Source of the DNA: Sphacelaria rigidula
Lineage: Eukaryota; Phaeophyceae; Sphacelariales
Length of the DNA stretch: 24,000 nt
Direction: 5' to 3'
NCBI GenBank assembly: GCA_964200075.2
Contig: CAXNAA020000001.1
Location: forward strand, 1-24,000
Made by a program: the position numbers and the translations under genes. Shown here one piece after another: positions 15,047 through 23,680 of the stretch (positions within the stretch are counted from its first letter, which is position 1; each line of letters starts with the position of its first letter). Under the pieces are notes generated by a model. It was not told the DNA's origin and did no database searches. It saw only the letters and a program-made list of their open reading frames with translations.

Positions 15047-16333
15047 TTATATCTTTTTTTCAGCATTTAATAAACTTTGTACTTTTCTAAAAGTATCAAT
15101 TAAAACATTTACTAAAATAAGTTGAGATGTTAAGCCAAACCCTCTTAAATTTAGTACTGGGAATAAGTATTCTAATATATTTAACAAAAAAAGAATAACT
15201 ATAAGAAAAGATGAGTTTAAAAACGTTAATGTTTTAATTGTTTGCTGTAAATACTTTTGAGTAGAAATACCAGGATTAATTCCTCGGATTGATACGGAAT
15301 TTTTACGGAATTGATCTGCAATATCCTTCGGATCAAGAAGAATAGTAGAATAGAAAGATGTGAAGAAAAAAACTAGTAAACTATATGTGGCCCAATAAAA
15401 TATTGGCACTACTTTTTCTATTGCTAAATCTGAAATAGCATTAAAAATTGGGAAAATTTTGTTATTTATTAAATATCGATAAAAAAAATTTGTAGCAGAC
15501 GATAAGATTACCATAACAGAGGAAGTAAAAACTAACGGCATAACACCAACCTGATTAATACGAAGAGGTAATATGCTATTTTCCCATAAGGATCTTTTAT
15601 TAGGTTGTCGTAATAATTGACTAGCCGAAACTAATGGAATTCGAACCATAGCTTCATTTATATATACACACCCAATTGTTGTTAAAAAAAATCCTCCTAA
15701 TAAAAAAATACCTGAATTATTATTTTCTGCTAATTTTAGTCCTACAACTTTAAGTTGATCTGGAAAATTAGAAACAATATTAAAACAAATTAATATTGAA
15801 GATCCATTACCAATGCCATCTTTCGTTATGATTTCACTAAACCATAGAATAACCATTGATCCTGTAATTAAGGCTAAACTTATTTGAATTAGAACTAAAA
15901 AATTCCAATTAAATATTAAGGAACGAAAATTATAAGCTGTAAAAATACTTTCTATTAATGCACAAAAAAATGTTAAATATCTTGTATAATCTGTCAATTT
16001 TCGACGTCCATATTCTCCCTCTTCTTTTTGGAGCTTTAATAAAGCTGGGCTTATTTGTGTTACAAGCTGAAGTATAATAGAAGCATTTATATTGGGAAGA
16101 ATACCAAGACTGAAAATACTAACAGAGGAAGCTTCTCCTCCAGAAAAAGTATTTAAAATTCCAACAATTGTTGTTGTTGAATTGTTTGTATTTAATTCAG
16201 GTGAAAAAGTTTTTAGATCTACATATGGTAAAGGTATAAAGCCTCCAATACGTACTAAAGTAAGTAAGCTTATTGTTAATATAAAACGTTCTTGAAAGGT
16301 TCGAGGTGTTTTAACTTTTAATTGTAAATTCAT
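15047..16333 (-). CDS. secY: Preprotein translocase subunit SecY
   Basis: SecY is the pore of the thylakoid Sec translocon, which carries unfolded proteins across or into the thylakoid membrane with SecA and SecE. The 428-residue product has ten predicted membrane spans. Family blocks include [17 protein letters not shown] (span 2 region), [29 protein letters not shown]-like [12 protein letters not shown] and the cytosolic [10 protein letters not shown] loop. The start [20 protein letters not shown] matches the plastid family. It lies between rps5 and rpl36, the bacterial spc-operon position; rpl15 is missing, as in most red-lineage plastids. Confidence 0.97.
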   Translation of the reverse strand: MNLQLKVKTPRTFQERFILTISLLTLVRIGGFIPLPYVDLKTFSPELNTNNSTTTIVGILNTFSGGEASSVSIFSLGILPNINASIILQLVTQISPALLKLQKEEGEYGRRKLTDYTRYLTFFCALIESIFTAYNFRSLIFNWNFLVLIQISLALITGSMVILWFSEIITKDGIGNGSSILICFNIVSNFPDQLKVVGLKLAENNNSGIFLLGGFFLTTIGCVYINEAMVRIPLVSASQLLRQPNKRSLWENSILPLRINQVGVMPLVFTSSVMVILSSATNFFYRYLINNKIFPIFNAISDLAIEKVVPIFYWATYSLLVFFFTSFYSTILLDPKDIADQFRKNSVSIRGINPGISTQKYLQQTIKTLTFLNSSFLIVILFLLNILEYLFPVLNLRGFGLTSQLILVNVLIDTFRKVQSLLNAEKKI

Positions 16334-16413
16334 GAAAAATATTAAATAAATCTTTTTAATAAATATAGAAATCTTTTTATAGTGATTTTTACCGAAATTC
16401 TCTAATACTAGTT

Positions 16414-16929
16414 TTATTTTCCTAGCAAATGCTCTAATGAAATCTCTCTTTTTGATAAAACTTGTTCAATAGTTGTTAAACTTTTTAAACATTTTATTGT
16501 CGCCCGAGCATTATTTAATGCATTATTAGAACCAAGTTGTTTAGATAAAATATTCGTAATTCCAGCAAGTTCTAAAACAATTCTGACAGAACTACCAGCA
16601 ATAACTCCTGTTCCCTGAACAGCAGGGCGAATAAACACTTTAGCACCACCATCATTCTTAACTATCGAATGAGGAATTGTTCTTCCTTCTGAAATAGGAA
16701 TTGTTATTATATTCTTTTTCGCATCTGCCTGTGCTTTTTTAATAGCAGTACTAACTTCGTCAGCTTTTCCGATGCCAACACCTACTTTTTTTTCTTTATT
16801 ACCTACAGCAACTACAGCACGAAAACTCATTTTTTTGCCACCTTTTGCTACTTTAGAAACTCGGGAAATTTTAACTAATTTTTGTTTCCATACACTCTGT
16901 TTATTTGTCTGTTTATTTGCAGTAATCAT
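16414..16929 (-). CDS. rps5: 30S ribosomal protein S5
   Basis: S5 lies at the mRNA entry channel and affects decoding accuracy. The 171-residue product has the N-terminal double-stranded-RNA-binding-like domain with VKISRVSKVAKGGKKMSFRAVVAVGN (18-43) and VGVGIGKADEVSTAIKKA. The C-terminal domain has GAKVFIRPAVQGTGVIAGSSVRIVLELAGI. Length and motifs are normal. It lies between rpl18 and secY. Confidence 0.97.
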   Translation of the reverse strand: MITANKQTNKQSVWKQKLVKISRVSKVAKGGKKMSFRAVVAVGNKEKKVGVGIGKADEVSTAIKKAQADAKKNIITIPISEGRTIPHSIVKNDGGAKVFIRPAVQGTGVIAGSSVRIVLELAGITNILSKQLGSNNALNNARATIKCLKSLTTIEQVLSKREISLEHLLGK

Positions 16930-16974
16930 AATTATTATTAAAAATTCAATAAATTTTATTTTATACCTAAAAAA

Positions 16975-17307
16975 TTAGAAATTTAGTCCAGCTAATCGAG
17001 CTCCTTCAGCAAGTTCTTTAATTCGACCATGATAAGGATTTTTTCCTCGATCAAATATAATTTCTTTAATATTTTTTGTTATTAATCTAGTTGCAATTAC
17101 TTCACCAACTACTTTAGATGCGAATTTTGTTGCCGTTTTACCTTGAATTGTCTCTTTTAATTCAACTTCTAAAGTAGAACAACTGACAAGAGTTTTAGAA
17201 CAAGAATCATCAATAACTTGAGCATAAATATGCTTATTAGACCGATAAACAGATAAACGTGGTTTTACTTTTGTACCTTTAATTTTTTTTTTCTCTCGTT
17301 TTCCCAT
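16975..17307 (-). CDS. rpl18: 50S ribosomal protein L18
   Basis: L18 binds 5S rRNA with L5 in the central protuberance. The 110-residue product has [20 protein letters not shown] (16-35), a conserved alpha/beta core, and the C-terminal [24 protein letters not shown], which is diagnostic. It starts six bases after the rpl6 stop and is followed by rps5 after 45 bp, the spc-operon order. Confidence 0.97.
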   Translation of the reverse strand: MGKREKKKIKGTKVKPRLSVYRSNKHIYAQVIDDSCSKTLVSCSTLEVELKETIQGKTATKFASKVVGEVIATRLITKNIKEIIFDRGKNPYHGRIKELAEGARLAGLNF

Positions 17308-17313
17308 AATTTT

Positions 17314-17850
17314 TTATTTTCCTGATTTTCCTACTTTACGTTTAATAATTTCGTCTTTATATAATATACCTTTGCCTTTATAAGGTTCTGGTGGTCTTTT
17401 GCTTCTAATTGTTGCTGCTAATTGACCTATAAGTTCTTTTTCATAACCAGAAATAATAATCTCTCCATTTTTTTCAATTTTAATACTAATACCTTCTGGG
17501 ATTAATATTGAAATTGGGTGGCTATACCCTACGTTTAGGATAATATTATTTTCGCTTACCTGTGCACGATAACCAACTCCTTGAAGTTGAAGTACTCGCT
17601 CAAATTTATTGGAAACTCCAATGACCATATTATTTATTAAAGTTCTTGTTAAGCCATAGAGTTGATTTGTGATTCTTGCATTATTGATTTTTTTTAAATA
17701 AAGAATATTATCATTTATTTCTACACTAATCAAATCAGAAATTTTTTTGAAAAGTTTACCATGTGGACCTGAGATAGAAATAATATGATTATTAATTTCA
17801 ACTTGAACATTTTCTGGTATTACTATTGGTAATTTTCCTATTCTTGACAT
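17314..17850 (-). CDS. rpl6: 50S ribosomal protein L6
   Basis: L6 lies near the sarcin-ricin loop and the factor-binding site. The 178-residue product has the two repeated L6 domains: MSRIGKLPIVIPENVQVEI at the N terminus, GVSNKFERVLQLQGVGYRAQV in the middle, and RSKRPPEPYKGKGILYKDE near the C terminus, which is the family signature. The length is normal. It lies between rps8 (17-bp gap) and rpl18 (6-bp gap). Confidence 0.97.
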   Translation of the reverse strand: MSRIGKLPIVIPENVQVEINNHIISISGPHGKLFKKISDLISVEINDNILYLKKINNARITNQLYGLTRTLINNMVIGVSNKFERVLQLQGVGYRAQVSENNIILNVGYSHPISILIPEGISIKIEKNGEIIISGYEKELIGQLAATIRSKRPPEPYKGKGILYKDEIIKRKVGKSGK

Positions 17851-17867
17851 ATAAATTTAACCTTTTA

Positions 17868-18266
17868 TTACCAAATATAACAAATAACTTCACCACCAAC
17901 TCCCAATTTTTTTGCCATTGTATTCGTCAAAATACCTTTTGATGTTGACAATATAGCAATACCTAAATTACTTACTACATTAGGTAAATTTTTGTGACTT
18001 ACATAAATTCGTAATCCAGGCTTACTTATCCTTTTAAGTTCTGTTATAATTGGTTGTCGTTTTTTACTATAATATTTTAGTGTAATTAATAAATATTTTT
18101 TATTTGAAATTTCTATATCTTGAAAGTTCGAAATATAGCCTTCTTCCTTTAAAATTTGTGAGATAGATAAAGTTATTTTAGTTTTTAAAACCTGAACAAT
18201 TTGATGACGAACCAAATTTGCATTTCTAATCCGAGTTAGCATATCTGCTATACTATCTGTAATCAC
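17868..18266 (-). CDS. rps8: 30S ribosomal protein S8, GTG start
   Basis: S8 binds the central domain of 16S rRNA early in 30S assembly. The 132-residue product begins ITDSIADMLTRIRNANLVRHQ, the universal S8 N terminus, and ends with the conserved STSKGILTNTMAKKLGVGGEVICYIW. The start codon is GTG at 18266: no in-frame ATG precedes it, the alignment requires it, and an AGGAG sequence lies about ten bases upstream. It lies 18 bp after rpl5 and 17 bp before rpl6; rps14, which separates rpl5 and rps8 in bacteria, is absent here. Confidence 0.96.
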   Translation of the reverse strand: MITDSIADMLTRIRNANLVRHQIVQVLKTKITLSISQILKEEGYISNFQDIEISNKKYLLITLKYYSKKRQPIITELKRISKPGLRIYVSHKNLPNVVSNLGIAILSTSKGILTNTMAKKLGVGGEVICYIW

Positions 18267-18284
18267 TTATATAATACTCCTTTT

Positions 18285-18848
18285 TTAGGTAGTTAATGGA
18301 AAACCAAATTCTTTTAAAAGAGCTATCCCTTCATTTTTAGTTTTTGCTGTTGTTACTATAGAAATATTAAACCCTTTAATTTGATCGACATTCTCATAAT
18401 TAATTTCTGGAAAAACAAGTTGTTCTCGTAAACCAAAATTATAATTCCCGTCCCGATCAAAACCTTTAGAGCTTAGGCCTCTAAAATCTCTAATTCTTGG
18501 AAGAATTAGATGAATTAATTTTTCTAAAAATGTATACATTTTGCTACTACGAAGGGTAATAGTAACTCCTAAATTCATTTCTTCACGAATTTTAAAACCG
18601 GCAATGGATTTTTTTGACTTTGTCAAAATAGGTTGTTGACCTGTAATTATACGGATTTCATCAATTGACTTTTGCAAAATTTTACTATTTTGACCCTCAA
18701 TACCTAATCCGCGATTTATTTGTATTTTAACTAATTTTGGAACTTGATGATTATTTTTATATTTAAATTGCTCTACTAAGTTTGGAAATACTGATTCTTT
18801 ATAAAAGTTTTTAAAATTTTTTGCTTTTATACCACTTGTATTTTTCAT
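18285..18848 (-). CDS. rpl5: 50S ribosomal protein L5
   Basis: L5 binds 5S rRNA and contacts the P-site tRNA and S13. The 187-residue product is slightly longer than bacterial L5 because of about eight extra N-terminal residues before the usual FYKESVFPNLVEQFKYKN. It has VPKLVKIQINRGLG, GQQPILTKSKKSIAGFKIRE and RIRDFRGLSSKGFDRDGNYNFG. Its Shine-Dalgarno AAGGAG contains the last codons of rpl24, whose TAG stop is three bases before this ATG, so translation of the two is probably coupled. Confidence 0.97.
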   Translation of the reverse strand: MKNTSGIKAKNFKNFYKESVFPNLVEQFKYKNNHQVPKLVKIQINRGLGIEGQNSKILQKSIDEIRIITGQQPILTKSKKSIAGFKIREEMNLGVTITLRSSKMYTFLEKLIHLILPRIRDFRGLSSKGFDRDGNYNFGLREQLVFPEINYENVDQIKGFNISIVTTAKTKNEGIALLKEFGFPLTT

Positions 18849-18851
18849 AGA

Positions 18852-19103
18852 CTACTCCTTATAACCTAATACATTCGAACGATTTATAGGAAACTCTATT
18901 CTTTTAATTTCACCTGTTTCACCAGATCGTTGTGCTTTAATATGTTTAACTTTTATATTAATTCCTTCAATAATAACTTGATTTTTTGATTTAAGAATCT
19001 TTTTTACTATACCATCTTTTCCTTTATCATGGCCAGAAATAACTTTTACTTTTTCACCAATTTTAATATTTATCTTTTTTATTTTTTTAACTTTTTTTTG
19101 CAT
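18852..19103 (-). CDS. rpl24: 50S ribosomal protein L24
   Basis: L24 is an assembly initiator of the large subunit and lies near the peptide exit tunnel. The 83-residue product has the KOW motif in KIGEKVKVISGHDKGKDGIVKKIL (about 15-38) and GINIKVKHIKAQRSGETGEI. It is shorter than bacterial L24 (about 100 residues) at the C terminus. Its ATG directly abuts the rpl14 TAG stop with no base between, and its own stop is three bases before the rpl5 start. Confidence 0.95.
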   Translation of the reverse strand: MQKKVKKIKKINIKIGEKVKVISGHDKGKDGIVKKILKSKNQVIIEGINIKVKHIKAQRSGETGEIKRIEFPINRSNVLGYKE

Positions 19104-19469
19104 CTATATTACCTCTGGAGCTAACGAAACAATTTTAGTAAAATCTTTCTCACGAATTTCACATGCAATAGGACCAAAAATTCGTGTACCTTTTGGATTT
19201 TTGTCAGCATTGATAATAATAGCAGCATTATCATCAAAACGAATACTTGTACCATCTTTGCGTGAAATAGTCTTTTTCGTTCTAATAACAACAGCTTTAA
19301 CAATGTCAGATCGTTTAGTTGACATGTTTGGAGTTGCTTCTTTCACAACTGCAACAATAATATCACCAATTCTTGCATAACGACGACTAGCTCCTAGTAC
19401 ACGAATGCACATAATTTTTTTTGCCCCCGTATTATCAGCAACTGTTAAATAAGTTTGTGGTTGTATCAT
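19104..19469 (-). CDS. rpl14: 50S ribosomal protein L14
   Basis: L14 lies at the subunit interface and contacts 16S rRNA. The 121-residue product begins [26 protein letters not shown], the L14 signature, and has [36 protein letters not shown] and [14 protein letters not shown]. The length is normal. The stop codon is immediately followed by the rpl24 start; rps17 lies 16 bp upstream. Confidence 0.98.
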   Translation of the reverse strand: MIQPQTYLTVADNTGAKKIMCIRVLGASRRYARIGDIIVAVVKEATPNMSTKRSDIVKAVVIRTKKTISRKDGTSIRFDDNAAIIINADKNPKGTRIFGPIACEIREKDFTKIVSLAPEVI

Positions 19470-19485
19470 AAAAAATTTTAATTAA

Positions 19486-19740
19486 TTATTTGTTTATTAC
19501 TGCCTGATTAACTATTTTTTTAATAACCCAACGTTTTTTTTTACTTAAAGGTCGACTTTCTTCCATTAAAACTTCATCACCCATATTACAAAAGTTAAAT
19601 TCATCATGAGCTAAATAACGTTGTGTTCCAACTATAATTTTTGAATAAAATTGATGTTTATAACGATGTTCTACTGCTACAACAACGCTTTTCTGCATTT
19701 TGTTACTAATTACAATACCAAGTCTTTGTTGTTTAACCAT
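19486..19740 (-). CDS. rps17: 30S ribosomal protein S17
   Basis: S17 is a primary binder of the 5' domain of 16S rRNA. The 84-residue product has the OB-fold core with GIVISNKMQKSVVVAVEHRYKHQFYSKII (8-36) and the conserved FNFCNMGDEVLMEESRPLSKKKRWVI. The length is normal. It lies six bases after rpl29 and sixteen bases before rpl14. Confidence 0.96.
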   Translation of the reverse strand: MVKQQRLGIVISNKMQKSVVVAVEHRYKHQFYSKIIVGTQRYLAHDEFNFCNMGDEVLMEESRPLSKKKRWVIKKIVNQAVINK

Positions 19741-19746
19741 AAATTA

Positions 19747-19965
19747 TTATTCCTTAATTATTATTGCTGATTTTTTGTGGTTATTCTGAACCATTAATAA
19801 TTGAGCTAATCTATGTTTTCCATGTTTAAATTGATGAGATTTAAAATCTTGTTTCGTTTGACGGTATAAGCGTAACTTAAATAATTGTTTTTTTATATTT
19901 AATATTTCATTTTCTAAATCTTCTGGTTTTAAAAGTTTTATTTCTGAAATTGTTGGTAAACTCAT
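19747..19965 (-). CDS. rpl29: 50S ribosomal protein L29
   Basis: L29 lies at the polypeptide tunnel exit, next to L23. The 72-residue product is a two-helix protein with LKPEDLENEILNIKKQLFKLRLYRQTKQ and HRLAQLLMVQN, matching the L29 pattern. It starts three bases after the rpl16 stop and ends six bases before rps17, in standard S10-operon order. Confidence 0.94.
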   Translation of the reverse strand: MSLPTISEIKLLKPEDLENEILNIKKQLFKLRLYRQTKQDFKSHQFKHGKHRLAQLLMVQNNHKKSAIIIKE

Positions 19966-19968
19966 GTT

Positions 19969-20385
19969 TTAATTCCTTTGTTCCTTTACAATAAATCTTG
20001 TTTTAATTGGTAATTTATAAGAAGCAATTTTCATTGCTTCTTTTGCAACCGTAAAAGAAACCCCACTTAGTTCAAAAAGAATACTACCAGGTTTAATTAC
20101 TGCTATCCAATACTCAACTGAACCTTTTCCAGATCCCATTCTTGATTCAGCAGCACGTGCAGTTATAGGTTTATCTGGAAATACAGTAATCCATAATTTA
20201 CCACCTCGTTTTGTATATCTTGTAATTGTTCGTCGTGTAGCTTCAATTTGACGAGATGTTAACCACGTTGGTTCTAATGCTTGAATAGCATATTCTCCAA
20301 AATTAATTTTATTTCCACGTGCGGCTTTTCCTTTTAATCTACCACGATGCTGCTTTCTATATTTTGTTCTCTTCGGAGTAAGCAT
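19969..20385 (-). CDS. rpl16: 50S ribosomal protein L16
   Basis: L16 is essential for A-site tRNA binding and peptidyl-transferase organisation. The 138-residue product begins [21 protein letters not shown] and has [41 protein letters not shown] and [19 protein letters not shown]. All are diagnostic and the length is normal. There is no intron, unlike rpl16 of many green plastids. It lies between rps3 and rpl29. Confidence 0.98.
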   Translation of the reverse strand: MLTPKRTKYRKQHRGRLKGKAARGNKINFGEYAIQALEPTWLTSRQIEATRRTITRYTKRGGKLWITVFPDKPITARAAESRMGSGKGSVEYWIAVIKPGSILFELSGVSFTVAKEAMKIASYKLPIKTRFIVKEQRN

Positions 20386-20400
20386 ATTTTATTATATATT

Positions 20401-21084
20401 TTAAATAGATTTTTCTGTTAATACCTCAGTTTTAAAAAGCCATATTTTAATACCTAAGATACCATAAATGGTTTGGGCTGTTTTATAACAATAATCTATA
20501 TCTGCTCGTAATGTTTGAAGAGGTACACGTCCTTCCCGAACCCATTCTGTTCTTGCAATTTCTGCTCCATCTAATCGGCCTGCGATTTGTACTTTAATCC
20601 CATTAAGATCATTTACAGTTCTATAGCGTTCCAATATTTGTCTTATACACCTTCTAAATGGAACTCTTTCTTCTAATCGTTTAACTAGTAAATCAACTAA
20701 TATAATTGCTTGACCATATGGTTCTTTAATCTCGATAACATTAAGTAATACTTTTTCTGGTTTTAGAATTAGACTAAGCTTTTTATCCAAATTACGAATA
20801 GTTAGACCTGAATTACCAACAACTCGTGCAGGGAATATAGACTGGATTTCAATATAAGCTTTCTCTTTACGTTCATGTCGTCTAATAATAATTTTAGTTA
20901 TTCCAGAATATAAAACTTTATTCGATAGTTTATTAGAAAGTAATGTTTTAGAAATAACATCTCGAATTGTAAAATCTCGTTTTAAAAATTTAATATATAT
21001 ATCACTTTTGCTAGTATACCATATTGAGCGATCTTGTTGCACGGTTCCTAATCGAAAGCCCAAAGGGTGCGTTTTATGTCCCAT
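20401..21084 (-). CDS. rps3: 30S ribosomal protein S3
   Basis: S3 lies at the mRNA entry channel with S4 and S5 and has an mRNA-unwinding role. The 227-residue product begins [13 protein letters not shown] and carries a KH domain (about 40-110). The C-terminal domain has [53 protein letters not shown] and [13 protein letters not shown]. Length and motifs are normal. It lies between rpl22 and rpl16. Confidence 0.97.
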   Translation of the reverse strand: MGHKTHPLGFRLGTVQQDRSIWYTSKSDIYIKFLKRDFTIRDVISKTLLSNKLSNKVLYSGITKIIIRRHERKEKAYIEIQSIFPARVVGNSGLTIRNLDKKLSLILKPEKVLLNVIEIKEPYGQAIILVDLLVKRLEERVPFRRCIRQILERYRTVNDLNGIKVQIAGRLDGAEIARTEWVREGRVPLQTLRADIDYCYKTAQTIYGILGIKIWLFKTEVLTEKSI

Positions 21085-21127
21085 AAACTAGTGGTGTTTT
21101 TAAAATAAATTATAAAAAATTTTATTA

Positions 21128-21157
21128 TTATTAAAGAATAGTTTATTAAAGAATAGT
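21128..21157. repeat. 15-bp tandem duplication across the rpl22 stop
   Basis: Two exact copies of a 15-base unit lie at 21128-21142 and 21143-21157. The second overlaps the last rpl22 codons and stop (stop at 21146-21148). Because 15 is a multiple of three, the duplication repeats the Thr-Ile-Leu-stop codons in the downstream spacer without altering the protein. Confidence 0.8.
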
Positions 21158-21493
21158 TTCTACAATTATAGTTATATGGCAAGTTGGTTTACGTATTTGA
21201 TAACCTCTCCCTTGAGCTCGTGGTCGAAACCTGCGGAGTACAGGCCCTTGATCTGCAAAAACTGTTTTAATTTTTAAATTTTCTTTATTTACTCCAATTT
21301 TATTTTCAGCATTTGACGCTGCAGAATTTAAAACTTGCCAAATTGGTCCACAAGCTCGATAGGGCATAAATTCTAATATCATTAAAGCTTCTAAGTATGA
21401 ACGACCCCGAATTTGATTTAAAACTCGTCGAACTTTATTTGAAGAAATTCTAATATATTTACTTATCGCTTTTGCTGTCTGTTTATTTTCCAT
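21146..21493 (-). CDS. rpl22: 50S ribosomal protein L22
   Basis: L22 lines the polypeptide exit tunnel. The 115-residue product has [41 protein letters not shown] (8-48) and the extended tunnel loop with [33 protein letters not shown], both typical. The length is normal. The 3' end overlaps a 15-bp tandem duplication. It lies between rps19 (16 bp) and rps3 (61 bp). Confidence 0.97.
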   Translation of the reverse strand: MENKQTAKAISKYIRISSNKVRRVLNQIRGRSYLEALMILEFMPYRACGPIWQVLNSAASNAENKIGVNKENLKIKTVFADQGPVLRRFRPRAQGRGYQIRKPTCHITIIVETIL

Positions 21494-21509
21494 TTTTTAT
21501 TTATTATTA

Positions 21510-21794
21510 TTATTTTTTTTTTGCTCTTCTATCGCTATTTTTTATATGAGAACGATACGTTCTAGTCGGAACAAATTCACCTAGTTTATGACCAATAATT
21601 TGTTCTGAAATAAAAATAGGAACATGGCGTTTACCGTCATATACAGCAATGGTATGTCCAATCATTGAAGGAATAATTGTTGATGACCTAGACCATGTCT
21701 TAATCATATTTTTTTTACCATCTTTATTCATTTTTTCAATTTTTTGTAACAAATGATAAGCTATAAAAGGCCCTTTTTTATATGATCTTGTCAT
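21510..21794 (-). CDS. rps19: 30S ribosomal protein S19
   Basis: S19 forms a complex with S13 in the 30S head. The 94-residue product begins [23 protein letters not shown] and has [51 protein letters not shown]. All are diagnostic and the length is normal. It lies between rpl2 and rpl22. Confidence 0.98.
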   Translation of the reverse strand: MTRSYKKGPFIAYHLLQKIEKMNKDGKKNMIKTWSRSSTIIPSMIGHTIAVYDGKRHVPIFISEQIIGHKLGEFVPTRTYRSHIKNSDRRAKKK

Positions 21795-21832
21795 AAATTT
21801 CTTTGGATTTAATAATTAAATTTTATTTACTT

Positions 21833-22660
21833 TTATAATCTGGAACGAACTATATATATATCACTATATTTAGCTTTTTTACGTGTTTTAACACCAAGAG
21901 CTGCTTTACCCCAAGGTGTATACGCCTTTGGTCTACCAATTTTTGCACGACCTTCTCCTCCTCCATGTGGATGATCACATGGATTCATAACAGAACCTCT
22001 TACAGTTGGTCGAATCCCAAGCCAACGTTTTCTTCCTGCTTTTCCTAATTTAATATTATTATGATCTTTATTACTTACAACTCCAATTGTGGCATAACAA
22101 TTTTTATGGAAAAGTCTAATTTCTTTAGAAGGTAACCTTATTGTTACATAATCATTTTCTTTTGCTAAAATTCGAGCATAAGTTCCTGCTGCTCGAACTA
22201 TTTGCCCACCTTTATTCTGTAACAATTGGATATTATGTATAGAAGTTCCTAAAGGTATATTTTTTAACGGTAAAGCGTTTCCAATTTTTATTGGAACTAG
22301 AGGACCAGATAATATACTATCACCAATTTTTAAGGAATCAGGACAAAGAATATAATTTTTTGTGCCATCCGTATAAAATATTAATGCTATTCTAGAATTA
22401 CGATTTGGATCATATTCAATTGCAGCAACATAACCTGATATATTATGTTTTTTCCGTTTAAAATCTATTTCACGATATTGTCGTTTATGTCCTCCCCCAT
22501 GATGACGAATAGTTATTAAACCTTGATTGTTACGACCTTTTTTTCTATGGTTCTTTTTAATTAATTGTTTTTCGGGTTTAGTTTTAGTTATATCACTAAA
22601 TGAAGAAAAAACTGTATTTCGTGTACCAATAGTATAAACTTTACAAATACGAATAGCCAT
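21833..22660 (-). CDS. rpl2: 50S ribosomal protein L2
   Basis: L2 is needed for subunit joining and peptidyl-transferase assembly. The 275-residue product has [27 protein letters not shown] (43-69), [19 protein letters not shown]-type core sequences and the C-terminal [33 protein letters not shown] with the conserved His of the HPHGGGEG loop. It has no intron and an ATG start. It lies between rpl23 and rps19. Confidence 0.98.
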   Translation of the reverse strand: MAIRICKVYTIGTRNTVFSSFSDITKTKPEKQLIKKNHRKKGRNNQGLITIRHHGGGHKRQYREIDFKRKKHNISGYVAAIEYDPNRNSRIALIFYTDGTKNYILCPDSLKIGDSILSGPLVPIKIGNALPLKNIPLGTSIHNIQLLQNKGGQIVRAAGTYARILAKENDYVTIRLPSKEIRLFHKNCYATIGVVSNKDHNNIKLGKAGRKRWLGIRPTVRGSVMNPCDHPHGGGEGRAKIGRPKAYTPWGKAALGVKTRKKAKYSDIYIVRSRL

Positions 22661-22707
22661 AAAAATTTAAGTTCCTTTCTTCTTTTTCTTCATTAAATTT
22701 ATTAGAA

Positions 22708-23010
22708 TTAGTCCATTGAAAAGAAATCCATTTTAGATTCTTTAGATAATTTGACTATTACTTTTTTGTAGCGTGAACGAGTTCCTACTGTTTGACTTAC
22801 ACGGCGTTTCTTTTTAGGTAAATTACAACTATTTATTTTTATAATTTTTATATCAAATAAGAACTCAATTACTCTTTTGATATTAGTTTTTGTTATTTTA
22901 CGGTCTACTAAAAATGTGTATTGATTATTTTTTAATAATAAATTTGTTTTATCAGTTGTAAGAGGATACTTAATTAAATTAATCTGTGAACTTATTTGTG
23001 TTTGAACCAT
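22708..23010 (-). CDS. rpl23: 50S ribosomal protein L23
   Basis: L23 lies at the tunnel exit and docks trigger factor, SRP and the translocon. The preferred start is the ATG at 23010, giving 100 residues: MVQTQISSQINLIKYPLTTDKTNLLLKNNQYTF onward, with RVIEFLFDIKIIKINSCNLPKKKRRV. A GAGGA sequence lies about eight bases upstream. A TTG at 23025 would add five residues but sits on that binding site and is less likely. The gene overlaps the rpl4 3' end by 32 bp in a different frame. Confidence 0.94.
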   Translation of the reverse strand: MVQTQISSQINLIKYPLTTDKTNLLLKNNQYTFLVDRKITKTNIKRVIEFLFDIKIIKINSCNLPKKKRRVSQTVGTRSRYKKVIVKLSKESKMDFFSMD

Positions 23011-23650
23011 TGTAAGTTTCCTCAATTATTTTTAGACTAGTTTTAGTAATTAATAAATTTTTAGCTACTAAAATTTGTTTTATATTTAAATTATTTGCAA
23101 GTAATACTTTACTATTTTTCATATTAGAAGTAGCTTTAAGCAAATCTTTTTCTAATTTAGGTACGATAAATAATGTAGTATGAAATAAATTTATATTTAA
23201 AGCTTCTAAACTTTGTTTTATAGTTTTAGTCTTAAAATTTACAAAGTTAAAATCATCTACAACAATAATATTATTTTGCTTTTCTATAAGTAAATTCCTT
23301 AAAGCTAATTGCCACTCTTTTCGGTTAATTTTATTTAGATACTTTTTTGGTTTTGGACCAAAAGAAACTCCACCATGTTTCCATATAGGTGATCTATTCG
23401 ATCCTGCTCGGGCTTTACCAGTACCTTTCTGACGCCATGGTTTACAACCCCCCCCTCGTACTTCTGCGCGCGTTAAAGTATTTGCTGTTCCTTGTCTTTC
23501 ATTATGACGTTGAGTTAAAAACGCGCGTTGAATAATATAATTACTTGTATTCTGCTGTTCTTTTATTTTGAAACTTAGTGTAATATTGTTTTCGCTTTTT
23601 ATACCTGCTAAATTTGTAAGAGGCAAAGTAATATGTTTTTCTAAAACCAT
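22979..23650 (-). CDS. rpl4: 50S ribosomal protein L4
   Basis: L4 contacts domain I of 23S rRNA, and a long loop lines the exit tunnel. The 223-residue product has RQGTANTLTRAEVRGGGCKPWRQKGTGKARAGSNRSPIWKHGGVSFGPKPKKY (about 53-105), the universal L4 loop, and the alpha/beta C-terminal domain to about residue 210. The last residues (NGSNTNKFTD) are weakly conserved and overlap the rpl23 start region. It lies between rpl3 (30-bp gap) and rpl23. Confidence 0.97.
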   Translation of the reverse strand: MVLEKHITLPLTNLAGIKSENNITLSFKIKEQQNTSNYIIQRAFLTQRHNERQGTANTLTRAEVRGGGCKPWRQKGTGKARAGSNRSPIWKHGGVSFGPKPKKYLNKINRKEWQLALRNLLIEKQNNIIVVDDFNFVNFKTKTIKQSLEALNINLFHTTLFIVPKLEKDLLKATSNMKNSKVLLANNLNIKQILVAKNLLITKTSLKIIEETYNGSNTNKFTD

Positions 23651-23680
23651 AAATAAATAGTTTATCGTAATTAAATATTT

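Noticed and set aside
16092-16978. Plus-strand open frames opposite secY and rps5
   Set aside because: Antisense shadows of conserved genes, with no recognisable product.
19121-19303. Alternative-frame minus-strand open frame inside rpl14
   Set aside because: It lies fully within rpl14 in another frame and resembles no protein family.
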